Below, piece by piece: positions 1 to 8,793 of a stretch of 64,000 nucleotides of DNA (the first letter of the stretch is position 1; every line of letters starts with the position of its first letter). The DNA lies in the NCBI GenBank assembly GCA_016861345.1, contig BOLD01000002.1, forward strand, positions 124,001 to 188,000, in the 5' to 3' direction. The DNA is from Oligoflexia bacterium (GTDB lineage Bacteria > Bdellovibrionota > Bdellovibrionia > Bdellovibrionales > Bdellovibrionaceae). The notes below the pieces were generated by a model. The model ran no database searches. It was not told the DNA's origin and saw only the letters and a program-made list of their open reading frames with translations. Position numbers and translations under genes: made by a program.

Positions 1-1
1 C

Positions 2-130
2 CTAAGCGAACTGACACTACGCTATGCTGCTCAATCACCGAAGATTGAGCAGTGGGAGAACGTCATTTGGGTTGATCAGATTCCCCGCTCAGCTTTGGGG
101 AAAATATTGTGGAAAGACCTTAAAATCTAA
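2..130 (+). CDS. AMP-forming acyl-CoA synthetase/ligase, C-terminal end only
   Basis: Only the last 42 codons are inside the window. They read to a TAA at 128-130 and contain IPRSALGKI followed by LWKDLKI. This matches the C-terminal lysine loop of the ANL (acyl/aryl-CoA synthetase, AMP-binding) family, where the lysine of the GK pair serves in adenylation. The substrate cannot be told from this piece. Menaquinone genes lie 6 kb away, so an o-succinylbenzoate-CoA ligase is one possibility, but a general fatty acyl-CoA ligase fits equally well. The 3' end overlaps the convergent protease gene by 11 bp. Confidence 0.75.
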   Translation, partial: LSELTLRYAAQSPKIEQWENVIWVDQIPRSALGKILWKDLKI

Positions 131-1298
131 AGTACCCACCACAGCCGATTTGATCTTTCCAGGCTGGGACTTGGACACAGTTTTTTAAAATGTAACTGCG
201 AATTTGTTGATAACTCCACTGAGGGTTTTTTGCCCAAAGTAGGGCCACAACACCCGTGATATGGGGAGCGGCCATCGAGGTCCCGTCAAGGTACCCATAT
301 TTTTTCTCATTGATTGTGCTCAGAATGGACGCTCCAGGAGCTGCCACATGAACAGTTTTTTTACCCCAGTTTGTGAAATAAGCGAGGTCTTCGTGAAGAT
401 CAGTCGCAGCAACAGAGATGATGTTATCAAGATCAAAGCTAGCAGGATAAGTTGGAACCTTATCATTATCAGCCGTGTCGTTTCCGGCAGCAGCGATGAC
501 CAGGACTCCTTTATCTCGGCATCGAGCGATGGTCTCTTTCAGCAAGGGACTGTCTTTTGCCCCCCCCCAACTAGCATTGACAATTTTTGCTCCGCGAGCG
601 ACAGCATAGTCAAAGGCGCGGATGGCACTTTCAGTACTTCCTCCGCCGTTGGCTCCAATAAATCGAATCGGAATAAGAGCGACATTCCAGTTTAATCCCG
701 CAACTCCGATGCCATTTCCTGGCTTTGCGCCGATGATGCCAGAAACATGGGTTCCGTGGCGATAGGTATCCATTGCAAAATTATTGTTATCATAAGAGTT
801 CCATCCGTAGACATCATCAACATAGCCATTTTTATCGTCGTCAATTTTATTATTGGGAATCTCTTTTGTGTTAATGCCAATGTTGGCAGCGAGATCTTCG
901 TGCTCGTAATCAATTCCTGTATCGATCACAGCAACCTTGACCTGGTCGCTACCACGACTTTGTTTGTTCCAGAATTCATTGATTCTAAGCGTATCAAGAG
1001 CCCATTGGTCATTTGCCATAGGGTCATTCAATTCAGATAATCGGAAAGTCTCAAATTGAAAAGTTCTCCACACAGTTTCTTCTTCAAATTGAAGATTTTC
1101 AAGGGGGCTTAATCCCATCAAAGAGTAAGTATTTTCACATCGCACTTTTAAGATGTCGCCGCCCAGGTGGGGATTGATGACTTGGCTTGTGCAACCTTTG
1201 AGATTTTGGATGGCTTTTTTCTCTGCTGCTTTCACAAGAAAGTCAGTCTGGCCATAGGAAAAAATCGGAAGCAGTAAAGTGAGGAAAAGTGTTTTCAT
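120..1298 (-). CDS. Secreted subtilisin-like serine protease (S8 family)
   Basis: A 392-residue exported endopeptidase. An N-terminal hydrophobic signal (residues 1-16) is followed by a short propeptide-like region and the S8 catalytic domain from about residue 95. The triad is visible: Asp126 in VAVIDTGID, His181 in HGTHVSG and Ser341 in GTSMAAP, with the oxyanion-hole Asn273 in AAAGN. An acidic stretch DDDKNGYVDD (153-162) looks like the calcium-type loop common in these enzymes. The start overlaps the stop of the upstream metalloprotease gene by 4 bp, so the two are translationally coupled in one minus-strand operon of exported proteins. Likely secreted or periplasmic; the substrate is unknown. 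Confidence 0.93.
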   Translation of the reverse strand: MKTLFLTLLLPIFSYGQTDFLVKAAEKKAIQNLKGCTSQVINPHLGGDILKVRCENTYSLMGLSPLENLQFEEETVWRTFQFETFRLSELNDPMANDQWALDTLRINEFWNKQSRGSDQVKVAVIDTGIDYEHEDLAANIGINTKEIPNNKIDDDKNGYVDDVYGWNSYDNNNFAMDTYRHGTHVSGIIGAKPGNGIGVAGLNWNVALIPIRFIGANGGGSTESAIRAFDYAVARGAKIVNASWGGAKDSPLLKETIARCRDKGVLVIAAAGNDTADNDKVPTYPASFDLDNIISVAATDLHEDLAYFTNWGKKTVHVAAPGASILSTINEKKYGYLDGTSMAAPHITGVVALLWAKNPQWSYQQIRSYILKNCVQVPAWKDQIGCGGYFRF

Positions 1299-2533
1299 TT
1301 GAAGTAAGCCCCCTTCAATTCATCAAAGTGAAGGGGAAGAAATTTCCCCATTCGTGAACACATTAAATTTTGAGTATCCAATTGATAACTAACAATTAAA
1401 TTTTCACTAGGTTCCCAGAATTCAGTGTAACAATCTGGTAGGCCTAGAATGTGACCATATTCATGGCGAATAATCCATCGCACGTCCCATTCTTCTAAGG
1501 GAGCGTTGGCATCCATCGTGATCGTGTTTCCGGCTAGGCCATTGACGTGAGGAGTGACCCCTGGCTCAAACTCAAGGTGAGGGATCGAGTCAACATCATC
1601 AGTGAATCGAAAATCAAGTTTGAGATTCCAGCTTTGAGTTCTCCACTCGTCTTCAATATTTGTTTGAAGAAAATTTTTGAGCTTGGGATTTCCTGGATCA
1701 AGAAAGGGAACTGTCATGAGATTTGGCATTGAAGAAGTCCAAAGCACGTCTGATCTCAGCGTGGGAATTTTAAAAAATCTTTCCCAAAGCTGGAGAGCTC
1801 CAGGTCTTGAAGTTTCAAAGAACTGAAAAAGCCGGTTGTTTTTTTCAGCTTCTTTCAGTTGGCTTTGACATTTTTGATAAAGTCCTTTGTCGTTAAAGCA
1901 AACTTGTAAAAGCCAGTCGCGGTACTGGGCCTTTTTTTCATTTGTTAAAGAACTCCACTGGGAAAGAGTTTTGTTTAAATCGGGCTCTTGGCTGAGAAAG
2001 TAAATCCCACGGACATCAAGACGCTTTTGCTCTTTTAAATATTCAAGATAGGGCTTCATCAAAAGCCATCTGACCGCGGTCTGATAAAGTTTATCAGTGG
2101 TGCGAGCCCACTCAAGATAGGTGGCCTCGTCAACAGGTGGGTTTTGAGAAAAGTCTTTGTTATCAATTATGACTTTCTGCATTTCTGCTGGAAGAGATTT
2201 TTTTAAGTCTGAGAATTCAATTGTGATTGTTTGATCAGAATATTTCTTGGGTTTCTCGATGGGATAACCTATCAGCGATCCGGGAGTGGTTAACCGAAGC
2301 TGGTGTTGAGAATCCCGGTGGGCATTCATAAACTCGAGCCACTGAAGATTGCGTTTACCGACTTGAACGATTTGCTTCAACGGATCAGCTTCTAAAAATG
2401 TGAGGTGACTCTGTTCAAGCAGCTTTGTGTACTCTGCGCTGGAGAGTTCAAGATCAAGATGGGGCGGAGCCTTGGGCGATTTTGCCAGAACAAGAGGAGT
2501 GAATAACAAAAGTGAAAGAAATAAGCGAATCAC
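1295..2533 (-). CDS. Secreted zinc metalloprotease with HExxHxxGLPD motif
   Basis: A 412-residue protein with a signal peptide (about residues 1-17). The first 300 residues are of unknown type. Near the C-terminus is HEYGHILGLPD (357-367), a zinc-binding HExxHxxGxxD motif in which two His and a final Asp are the predicted zinc ligands and Glu358 the catalytic base. It resembles the catalytic core of matrixin/snapalysin-like metzincins, with a Met-containing segment (LMCSRMG) downstream where a Met-turn would be expected. It is coupled by a 4-bp overlap to the S8 protease and lies 26 bp after the DUF4105 gene. The role as a secreted protease is confident; the family placement is less so. Confidence 0.8.
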   Translation of the reverse strand: MIRLFLSLLLFTPLVLAKSPKAPPHLDLELSSAEYTKLLEQSHLTFLEADPLKQIVQVGKRNLQWLEFMNAHRDSQHQLRLTTPGSLIGYPIEKPKKYSDQTITIEFSDLKKSLPAEMQKVIIDNKDFSQNPPVDEATYLEWARTTDKLYQTAVRWLLMKPYLEYLKEQKRLDVRGIYFLSQEPDLNKTLSQWSSLTNEKKAQYRDWLLQVCFNDKGLYQKCQSQLKEAEKNNRLFQFFETSRPGALQLWERFFKIPTLRSDVLWTSSMPNLMTVPFLDPGNPKLKNFLQTNIEDEWRTQSWNLKLDFRFTDDVDSIPHLEFEPGVTPHVNGLAGNTITMDANAPLEEWDVRWIIRHEYGHILGLPDCYTEFWEPSENLIVSYQLDTQNLMCSRMGKFLPLHFDELKGAYFK

Positions 2534-2559
2534 AGTCGCAATGTAACCAAGCCCTTGGC

Positions 2560-4347
2560 TTAATCAAATAAAAAGTGAAGGTAGAGACTGAAATTAATTT
2601 GGGTCTCTGTTTTTTCGTTTTCGGATAAATTTAACACCTGTAGTCGAACTTTGTTTTGGTCACTGAGATCCTGTGATAATTCAAGGCTCGTCTGGTGACT
2701 CCATCCCAAGTTCGAGGAAAGGGATTTCAACTGAGCTAACCCTCGAAGTTTCTTTGTGATATTGGATAGGGCTAAGAATTCAGTCCCCCCGAAAAAAAGT
2801 CCCTTTCGATCCCTGTTGTGGATGGCAACAGTGGGTAAAACTAATAATCGGTTGTGGCTCAGGTCATGTCCCAGTCCCCATTGGCCTTCAAAATAAGAGA
2901 GTGAATCTTTTCCACCGACGAAAAATCCCCAAGAAGGTTTTCCCAAGGGCGAGGCCCAATGATCCGTGGATCTGACCTTGAGCAAAGTCCAATCAGTCAG
3001 TTTCAGTTGGTGATGAGCATATTGTAATTGAAAGTTCATGACCTGAAGTTCCTGCCACTGGCTTTGGCGAGTTAAAAAATCTTGATAGGCAAAACCCACC
3101 CGAAAGGACTGCGAAGATATCTCTGATGAGGAAGAAAGTTGAACACCTAAAAGTCCTGTGTCTGATGAAAAAACTGGATTTTCTTTTTCTGATTTTCGGT
3201 ACTCAGTTTGATCTGGTCTTTGAGCTCTAGCTAGAGCTAAGGCATAACTTTTTTCTTTCCAAGCGATGGGATCACTGGCTTCTTGAATGCTGGCATGGGT
3301 CTGTGTGGCTTCTAAAGTTTTTGTCGACATTTGCTCAAGATGATTCTCACCGCGAGTGTACTTTTGAAGATCTTTTTTCTCTTGATCTGTGAGAAGAGAG
3401 TATTGATTTTCAAAAATTGTTCTGAGCGAGGGCCGATAATTTGTTTGACTGATCAAGCCCGGAATTCTTTCAACAAGTTTAACTGTTTCAAGCGGAATGA
3501 CATAGGCCTCTTCGGGATCAATAAAGTTCAAACTGGGTCGTGCAATTTGCAGAGCCCAGAGAATGTGAAAGGAGCAGTTGTCATCCACAAAGTAGTAATC
3601 AATGTAGGTTCCCTCCATTTCAAGAAGGTAAAGAATAAGACGGCGGACTTCTTCTGGTGTGAGACTAAGTTCGTACTCCCAAAGATCACGGCCTTCAAGA
3701 TTGGTGTATTCTTTAATCAGCTGGTGATAGGGAAGCAGTGTGTAAGCTCCCGGAAAATACCCAAAAAGACCATAGAGGGCATAAAGAGCGCCTTGGGTTT
3801 CACCCGTGCGAGCAGAGAAATTCACAGCATAATCCACAAGCTCTCGGCCCCCTTGTTTGGATTCATCAATGAATTTGAGAAAGGTGTGCCCATATGTTGA
3901 TGAGGCTGAGCCTAAATACCCCGAGGCAAAAATAAGGCTGATTCGGTTAGCTCCCAATTTTTGAATCCAATCATGTTTTGAGGCGCAAAGGGGAATTTGA
4001 TTTTCTTTTGAAAAATAATAGCGGTTTAAAAAATCCATTCGCGCCGGGTACCGACATTGGATTTTCTCTTTTGTTTCTAAGGGTTCATTTTTTAATTTTT
4101 CTACGAGAGTTTTAAATTCAGATTCTGGATTTTGTTTCCCATCAGGGGCCAGAAAATAAGGGCCTTGAATTTTGGATTGATATTTTCCGGTGAGGGATTT
4201 GACATAGTGATTCAGTCTTAACCACTCCGGATGGTTCCAAAGATGATCTTCTGTTGCAGTTGCTCGCGAAGAAAAGAAAAGTGGCGACCCTATGGCCGCC
4301 ACCAAAATAAATATGTTGATTTTTATGATATTAGTTTTGAGCCACAC
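2560..4347 (-). CDS. Exported DUF4105 (Lnb N-terminal-like) protein with probable outer-membrane C-terminal half
   Basis: A 595-residue protein starting at GTG, with a hydrophobic export segment at residues 8-30. Residues 130-280 carry STYGHTFL (150-157) and DNCSFH (256-261). These are the His- and Cys-centred motifs of the DUF4105 family, which has a papain-like (NlpC/P60-type) arrangement. The last 200 residues are rich in alternating aromatic and polar residues and end in LHFLFD, as in a beta-barrel or outer-membrane domain. The enzymatic activity of the family is not established. The 5' end overlaps the DUF3015 gene by 17 bp, placing it in the same minus-strand operon. Confidence 0.8.
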   Translation of the reverse strand: MWLKTNIIKINIFILVAAIGSPLFFSSRATATEDHLWNHPEWLRLNHYVKSLTGKYQSKIQGPYFLAPDGKQNPESEFKTLVEKLKNEPLETKEKIQCRYPARMDFLNRYYFSKENQIPLCASKHDWIQKLGANRISLIFASGYLGSASSTYGHTFLKFIDESKQGGRELVDYAVNFSARTGETQGALYALYGLFGYFPGAYTLLPYHQLIKEYTNLEGRDLWEYELSLTPEEVRRLILYLLEMEGTYIDYYFVDDNCSFHILWALQIARPSLNFIDPEEAYVIPLETVKLVERIPGLISQTNYRPSLRTIFENQYSLLTDQEKKDLQKYTRGENHLEQMSTKTLEATQTHASIQEASDPIAWKEKSYALALARAQRPDQTEYRKSEKENPVFSSDTGLLGVQLSSSSEISSQSFRVGFAYQDFLTRQSQWQELQVMNFQLQYAHHQLKLTDWTLLKVRSTDHWASPLGKPSWGFFVGGKDSLSYFEGQWGLGHDLSHNRLLVLPTVAIHNRDRKGLFFGGTEFLALSNITKKLRGLAQLKSLSSNLGWSHQTSLELSQDLSDQNKVRLQVLNLSENEKTETQINFSLYLHFLFD

Positions 4348-4801
4348 AAGTATTTGTATTCTTCATCTCCGCTTTGAGATTTTCAACAACAATTGATGAA
4401 GTGACTTGGGCATTTGGAACGATGGAAGCAAAGCGCTCTTTTGTGAATTGGGCGAAGGCCGCCTTACCCCTTTCGCCGTTACAACCAGCAAGAATAGCGA
4501 GGGTGTTGAGTTTTTCGCCCTTTCCTTGAGCCATTTCACGAGTCAGATCGCTCTGATTAATCTCGACATAATACTCAACCTCTTTGTCGTTCATCACAAT
4601 TCCACTGGAAGAGCAGCCTGAAGTTCCTGACGTGATGCCGAAGGCCTGAGAGAAAAATGTGGCGTTAGTTGTCATTGAAAGAAGTTGTAAACCCTTCGAA
4701 TTCTTTTGAATGACGACACTTCCAAGTCCACAGCCCGAATCTCCAGCGAATCCCATTGAACTTGTCAAAAGAAGTGTTAGCGTAATAAGTATGTTTTTCA
4801 T
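4331..4801 (-). CDS. Exported DUF3015 family protein
   Basis: A 156-residue product. The ATG at 4801 is chosen because it has an AAGGAC ribosome site 6-7 bases upstream and begins a clean signal peptide (MKNILITLTLLL ... GFAG). A longer in-frame reading begins upstream but would put charged residues in front of the signal. The mature part starts GDSGCGLGS and has paired cysteines, as in the DUF3015 family of small periplasmic proteins with no known function. It is the promoter-proximal gene of the exported-protein operon. Its start codon overlaps that of the divergent gene at 4800. Confidence 0.8.
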   Translation of the reverse strand: MKNILITLTLLLTSSMGFAGDSGCGLGSVVIQKNSKGLQLLSMTTNATFFSQAFGITSGTSGCSSSGIVMNDKEVEYYVEINQSDLTREMAQGKGEKLNTLAILAGCNGERGKAAFAQFTKERFASIVPNAQVTSSIVVENLKAEMKNTNTCVAQN

Positions 4802-5216
4802 GAAAAAGTCCTTTCTATTTTCAGTTCTGATCATTATCGCTGCTTCAATCAGCAAAGCAAACACCTATGATTGGTCAGATCTCGAGGTCGAGAAAAAATA
4901 TATTTCTGGTCAAGACTTTCGTCTGACCTCAGAGGTTGCTTGGCAAGCTGGAGATTCTTTTCACCTGAAGTCTGTCTATGGACTGGGCGTCGGCTCTCTG
5001 ATTGTTTTTGATTTTGAAGCATTAATTTGCACAACTCCAGATTTAAAAACGGATGTAGAGCTGGTCACTCCGCCAAAGATTCCAGGGGATCACCGTGATC
5101 GTCGTGTGATTGTCGAGTTGGATTATGACTGCCTTGTGCGCTTTTATGTTGAAGCTGCTGATTATTACAGTCCCAGTATTTTTAAAAATGCACTCCAGCA
5201 TTTTAACTTACACTAA
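4800..5216 (+). CDS. Small exported protein of unknown function
   Basis: Not recognised as any named family. Taking the ATG at 4800 gives 138 residues beginning with a good signal peptide (MKKSFLFSVLIIIAASISKA). An in-frame ATG at 4791 would add three residues. The mature part is acidic and has two cysteines about 50 residues apart, suggesting a disulphide. No strong ribosome site is visible. The start codon interlocks with the divergent DUF3015 start in a CATG, so any promoter must lie inside the neighbour's coding region. The 3' end overlaps the convergent YkgJ gene by 9 bp. Confidence 0.6.
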   Translation: MKKSFLFSVLIIIAASISKANTYDWSDLEVEKKYISGQDFRLTSEVAWQAGDSFHLKSVYGLGVGSLIVFDFEALICTTPDLKTDVELVTPPKIPGDHRDRRVIVELDYDCLVRFYVEAADYYSPSIFKNALQHFNLH

Positions 5217-5654
5217 GTCTTCTTCACTTTTTTTCTGTTCTGCTAATTGTTTTTCAATTTGCTCGGCAGAAATGATTTTACCTTTGCCAACACCGGGGCA
5301 AAACTGAACAACTTCTTTTTTCCAAGCCTTGGGGCTCATGACCTCGGGCCAAAAGGGCCAAGTTCGACATTGGACTGGACGAGCTTCGTAGATTTCACAG
5401 GATTTTTTGGTCAGAAACATGCACTCTGGACGAGCGGGATCTTCTTTCAGGTGAAAGGCCCCATGGTACTTGTCACAGTATTTTCGAGTGAAGGCTGCTG
5501 TTGAGATTTTTAATTTTTTAGCAATGGCTTGGCGATCTTTTAGGGTTAAAAAAACAAATCCAAATTCACCATGAGAGACGCAGCATTTGCCGGAACCCTG
5601 GCATTGGAATTTGACTCCCTTGCTCCACCATTTTTTTGATTTACTGGTCGTCAT
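5208..5654 (-). CDS. YkgJ-family cysteine cluster protein
   Basis: A 148-residue cytoplasmic protein. It has an N-terminal FQCQGSGKCC pair, a central YCDKYHG, then CMFL, SCEIYEARPVQC and CRTWPFWP, the spaced cysteines of the YkgJ/CxxCxxCC domain predicted to bind zinc or iron. The biochemical role of the family is unknown. It follows the YbgC-like thioesterase gene with a 4-bp overlap, so the two are co-translated. A run of KK/EE residues ends the protein. Confidence 0.88.
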   Translation of the reverse strand: MTTSKSKKWWSKGVKFQCQGSGKCCVSHGEFGFVFLTLKDRQAIAKKLKISTAAFTRKYCDKYHGAFHLKEDPARPECMFLTKKSCEIYEARPVQCRTWPFWPEVMSPKAWKKEVVQFCPGVGKGKIISAEQIEKQLAEQKKSEEDLV

Positions 5655-6067
5655 TTCATCTCCACCAGATAAGGAGTTAAAACTTTTCGAATTTCATCAG
5701 GAACTTGAGTTTTTTTCTTCGTTTTGAGATCGGCAAATGTGTGAACCATTTTCACAATAGCATGAACTGACTCTTGCTGTTGAAAGGTGTACAGCATTTG
5801 GAAAGAGGATTCAGAGATCGAAGCGACTTGGGTGTGAACCTGATATTTCTGACCGGGGATAAAGGGGGCTTTGTATTCGCATTCGGCATGTTTAATGGGA
5901 ACAAAATAGGGGCTGTCTTTAAACCATTTATCCCAGGGTATTCCACAGTGGACGATAAAGTCCTCAAAGGTGTCATGAGCAAGGGTAAAGACGTTTCCAA
6001 AATAGAGAATTCGGGCAGGATCAGCCTCGTGAAATCGAATCTGAACTTCTCGAACGAAAGTTTTCAT
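5651..6067 (-). CDS. YbgC-like acyl-CoA thioesterase (4HBT hot-dog fold)
   Basis: A 138-residue protein with the 4-hydroxybenzoyl-CoA thioesterase signature near the N-terminus: RFHEADPARILYFGNVF. The conserved Asp after Glu-Ala is the usual active-site residue in this family. The length and single hot-dog domain match YbgC-type acyl-CoA thioesterases, which hydrolyse acyl-CoA thioesters in the cytoplasm. It is the first gene of a two-gene operon with the YkgJ-like gene and is divergent from the polyprenyl synthase gene. The exact acyl substrate cannot be inferred. Confidence 0.87.
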   Translation of the reverse strand: MKTFVREVQIRFHEADPARILYFGNVFTLAHDTFEDFIVHCGIPWDKWFKDSPYFVPIKHAECEYKAPFIPGQKYQVHTQVASISESSFQMLYTFQQQESVHAIVKMVHTFADLKTKKKTQVPDEIRKVLTPYLVEMK

Positions 6068-6173
6068 TTTTTATGCCTTTTTGTTCAACAATCGAATAGT
6101 TGGGCTTGACTTCATGCTTTATTGTCTTAAATGTAAAGCGCTTTTTATAGGCAATAAATCAACAAAGTGCGTT

Positions 6174-7109
6174 ATGGAATATAAGATATACGATTCAAAG
6201 GATTTTCCAGCATATCTGCCCAAGCTGAATCAGCTTTACGATGATCTTTTTTCTGGAGGAAAAGGATTTCGAGCAAAGATGATTCGAATGATGGCTGAAA
6301 ATTTGCGTTTGGATCCCAAGGCCGAACTTCTTCTCGCTCAGACGATCGAGTTTATTCACAACGCCTCACTTCTTCATGATGATTTGGTGGATCGGTCTCA
6401 TTTGCGACGTGGAAAAACAACGGCTTGGATGAAGTACACTCCTGAATACGCCGTTCTCGCAGGAGATTATCTTTTGGCTCGAGTGATGGTGAACCTTTCC
6501 AGTTATGGAAACATTCGATTGGTGCAGTACACGGCCGAAGTTATTTCTGATCTGCTTGAAGGAGAATGGCTTCAGGATTCTCTTGTTGGAGATATGAATG
6601 TTCAGCTCAGTCAGCTGGACCGTGTTCACAATCTCAAGACGGCATCTTTGTTTAAGTGGTGTTTGCGGGCTCCTTTTCTCGCTCAAGAACGGTATGAGCC
6701 AGGTCTTCACACCGTGCTCGAAGAGATGGGCACTTTGTTGGGCCAGTTGTTCCAGCGCAGTGATGATTTGCTCGATTTTAATATTCGAAATTATGAAGGC
6801 AAAGCGATTTTAGGTGATTTGAAGTCAGGTTATTTAAACTCTTTTGCCTCTTATTCGACATCACATGCGAATAAAACTGATTTAAGAAAATGTGAAACAC
6901 TTGAAGATTTTAGTCGTGTTATTGGCGGGCAGGCTACATTTGATCAAAAATTAAAAGAGTTTGATGAGATGAATCTTTTCCTGATTCAACTTTATTCTCA
7001 CCATATGAAAACTCTTGAAACTTATTTAAAGCCCGAAGAAAAAGCCTTGCTGAAGAAGCTTGAGCCACTCACTGAGATTCTTTACTGGAGAAAGAGACCA
7101 GGCTCATGA
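6174..7109 (+). CDS. Polyprenyl diphosphate synthase
   Basis: A 311-residue trans-isoprenyl diphosphate synthase taken from the ATG at 6174; a longer in-frame reading upstream has an atypical Cys-rich leader. The first aspartate-rich motif is in HNASLLHDDLVD and the second in QRSDDLLD, with GGKGFRAKM (the basic G-x-R substrate segment) near the N-terminus. It makes a long-chain prenyl diphosphate, and its 4-bp overlap with the menA-like gene points to the side chain of menaquinone. The ribosome site is weak. The C-terminal third is less conserved than in well-known octaprenyl synthases. Confidence 0.88.
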   Translation: MEYKIYDSKDFPAYLPKLNQLYDDLFSGGKGFRAKMIRMMAENLRLDPKAELLLAQTIEFIHNASLLHDDLVDRSHLRRGKTTAWMKYTPEYAVLAGDYLLARVMVNLSSYGNIRLVQYTAEVISDLLEGEWLQDSLVGDMNVQLSQLDRVHNLKTASLFKWCLRAPFLAQERYEPGLHTVLEEMGTLLGQLFQRSDDLLDFNIRNYEGKAILGDLKSGYLNSFASYSTSHANKTDLRKCETLEDFSRVIGGQATFDQKLKEFDEMNLFLIQLYSHHMKTLETYLKPEEKALLKKLEPLTEILYWRKRPGS

Positions 7110-8188
7110 GTCAATTGGTCACTCTTTTTCGAAAAGATCCACTTTTTCCAAAGTATCTTCACGGTACTTTTTCCGACAAAGAAAGAGCCTTGCCGGTTCA
7201 ATCACTGAATGTGAATACGGAACACGAGCAGGTGACTTTTCAAATTGTACCAATTGAAAAAATTGAAAAGCCAGTATTCCTCATCAAATGGGCTCGGATA
7301 ATGAAACTGCATAATCTGACCTTGTTGGGTTTCACTTTATTTGCCATTTTGATAAAGAACTCAGTTGATGGAATTGCCTTTGATCCAGCTCTGGCGTTAC
7401 TCAGTGCGATCGGAGCTTTTTGCCTCCATATCGGTGTGAACCTTCGAAATGATTATCAAGATCACATCAACGGTTTAGACCGCATTCACCCCCAAGGCGG
7501 CAGTCAAGCCATTCAAAAGGGGTGGATCACCGCAGCTCGAGTTCGAACGCTGTCGTTTGTTTTTCTTTTTATCGGAATTATATTTGGGCTCCCCTCTCTC
7601 TTTGTTTACCCAGAGCTTTTTATACTGATTGGGACACTCGCACTGCTGGCGATTGTGGGATTTTCTCAATATCGAATGGGCATGAAATATCGGCTTTGGT
7701 CAGAGGTGACCATTTTTTTATTGCTGGGTCCATTGCTTTCAGTTGGGTATCAGTATGCGATTGGGTGCGGATTTGATCTCGAGGTCGTTTTACTGGGATG
7801 CACAGTTGGTCTACTGGGAGCCTATTTTATTCATCTTAAAAATTTCCAAGCAATCTTGGTGAATTCGCAGGCGAAGTTTCACAATACAATCTCTGAGCTT
7901 GGTTTTGAGAAAAGTAAAACCTTTTTGATCGCGTGGTGGTGGCTATTTTTTGGGTTCTTGAATTTGTATCACTACATTTATGCCGCGACTTCTTGGTTCT
8001 GGATTATTTTTCTGGGCTCTTTGGGGCCAACCATTTACGTGTTTAAGGGTTTAAATCAACTTCATAGTCCATTAGGCTCAAAGGTGGATATGACGGTGGA
8101 TAAGAACAAGAAAATTGGTATTTTTGTTCTGGCACTTTGGACTTTGGAATATCTTTCGTATTTAATCGTGATTGAGTTGTCATCTTAA
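7106..8188 (+). CDS. menA: UbiA-family prenyltransferase, probable 1,4-dihydroxy-2-naphthoate polyprenyltransferase
   Basis: A 360-residue membrane protein. After a hydrophilic N-terminal extension of about 60 residues come the conserved UbiA first loop (LRNDYQDHINGLD, the Asp-rich Mg-prenyl diphosphate site), then GGSQAIQKG and about eight membrane segments. MenA attaches the prenyl chain to dihydroxynaphthoate in menaquinone synthesis. The call is supported by coupling (4-bp overlap) to the upstream polyprenyl synthase. A different UbiA aromatic acceptor cannot be excluded. The 60-residue leader is longer than in typical MenA. Confidence 0.78.
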   Translation: MSQLVTLFRKDPLFPKYLHGTFSDKERALPVQSLNVNTEHEQVTFQIVPIEKIEKPVFLIKWARIMKLHNLTLLGFTLFAILIKNSVDGIAFDPALALLSAIGAFCLHIGVNLRNDYQDHINGLDRIHPQGGSQAIQKGWITAARVRTLSFVFLFIGIIFGLPSLFVYPELFILIGTLALLAIVGFSQYRMGMKYRLWSEVTIFLLLGPLLSVGYQYAIGCGFDLEVVLLGCTVGLLGAYFIHLKNFQAILVNSQAKFHNTISELGFEKSKTFLIAWWWLFFGFLNLYHYIYAATSWFWIIFLGSLGPTIYVFKGLNQLHSPLGSKVDMTVDKNKKIGIFVLALWTLEYLSYLIVIELSS

Positions 8189-8793
8189 TGGACTACGCTG
8201 TCGAAGATCTTATTATTGATTTTGAAAATGATAAAAACTATTGGCGACCCCTTAAGAAGGGAAAGAATGAGCTCATTGCTCGAGCAATTGGGATATCAAA
8301 GGGCTTCCGAGATGTGGTGGATGCAACGACGGGACTTGGGCAAGATGCTTTTATGATGGCAAGACTTGGCTGTACTGTTCGCGCTGTTGAAAGAGTGGAT
8401 GTTATTTACAAAAAATTGGAACAGGCCAGACTTCAACCAACAGAGAATGAAAAATTAAAAGAAATTCTCAGCCGCATTCAGTTTATTCACCAAGATAGTC
8501 TTCAATATTTAGAAAGTCTTTCTGAGTCTGAGCGTCCTGAAGTGATTTATATTGATCCCATGTTTCCAGAGAAAAAAAAGACAGCTCTTCCCAGAAAAGA
8601 GATGCAGATTTTTCAGCAACTGGTTGGCAAGGACGAGGACGCCGCCGATTTGGTCATGACTGCTCGCAAAGTGGCCAAAGAACGAGTTGTTGTGAAGCGT
8701 CCACTCAAGGCCCCAGATTTGGTTCCAGGAGTGAGTCATCACTTTCTTGGAACAAGTGTCCGGTATGATTTGTATATAACGAGGAGCTTATGA
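8188..8793 (+). CDS. rsmJ: 16S rRNA (guanine1516-N2)-methyltransferase RsmJ
   Basis: A 201-residue SAM-dependent methyltransferase. VVDATTGLGQDAFMMARLG is motif I with the RsmJ-type T-x-GLG-x-D-A pattern. It is followed by ERV at the SAM acidic loop, YIDPMFPEKKKTALPRKEM as the catalytic DPMxP segment, QQLVGKDEDA and VVKRP. Together these are diagnostic of RsmJ, which methylates G1516 of 16S rRNA. The protein is shorter than E. coli RsmJ (about 250 residues) because the N-terminal part is reduced. The start shares a base with the menA stop (TAATG) and the end overlaps the next gene by 4 bp. Confidence 0.9.
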   Translation: MDYAVEDLIIDFENDKNYWRPLKKGKNELIARAIGISKGFRDVVDATTGLGQDAFMMARLGCTVRAVERVDVIYKKLEQARLQPTENEKLKEILSRIQFIHQDSLQYLESLSESERPEVIYIDPMFPEKKKTALPRKEMQIFQQLVGKDEDAADLVMTARKVAKERVVVKRPLKAPDLVPGVSHHFLGTSVRYDLYITRSL

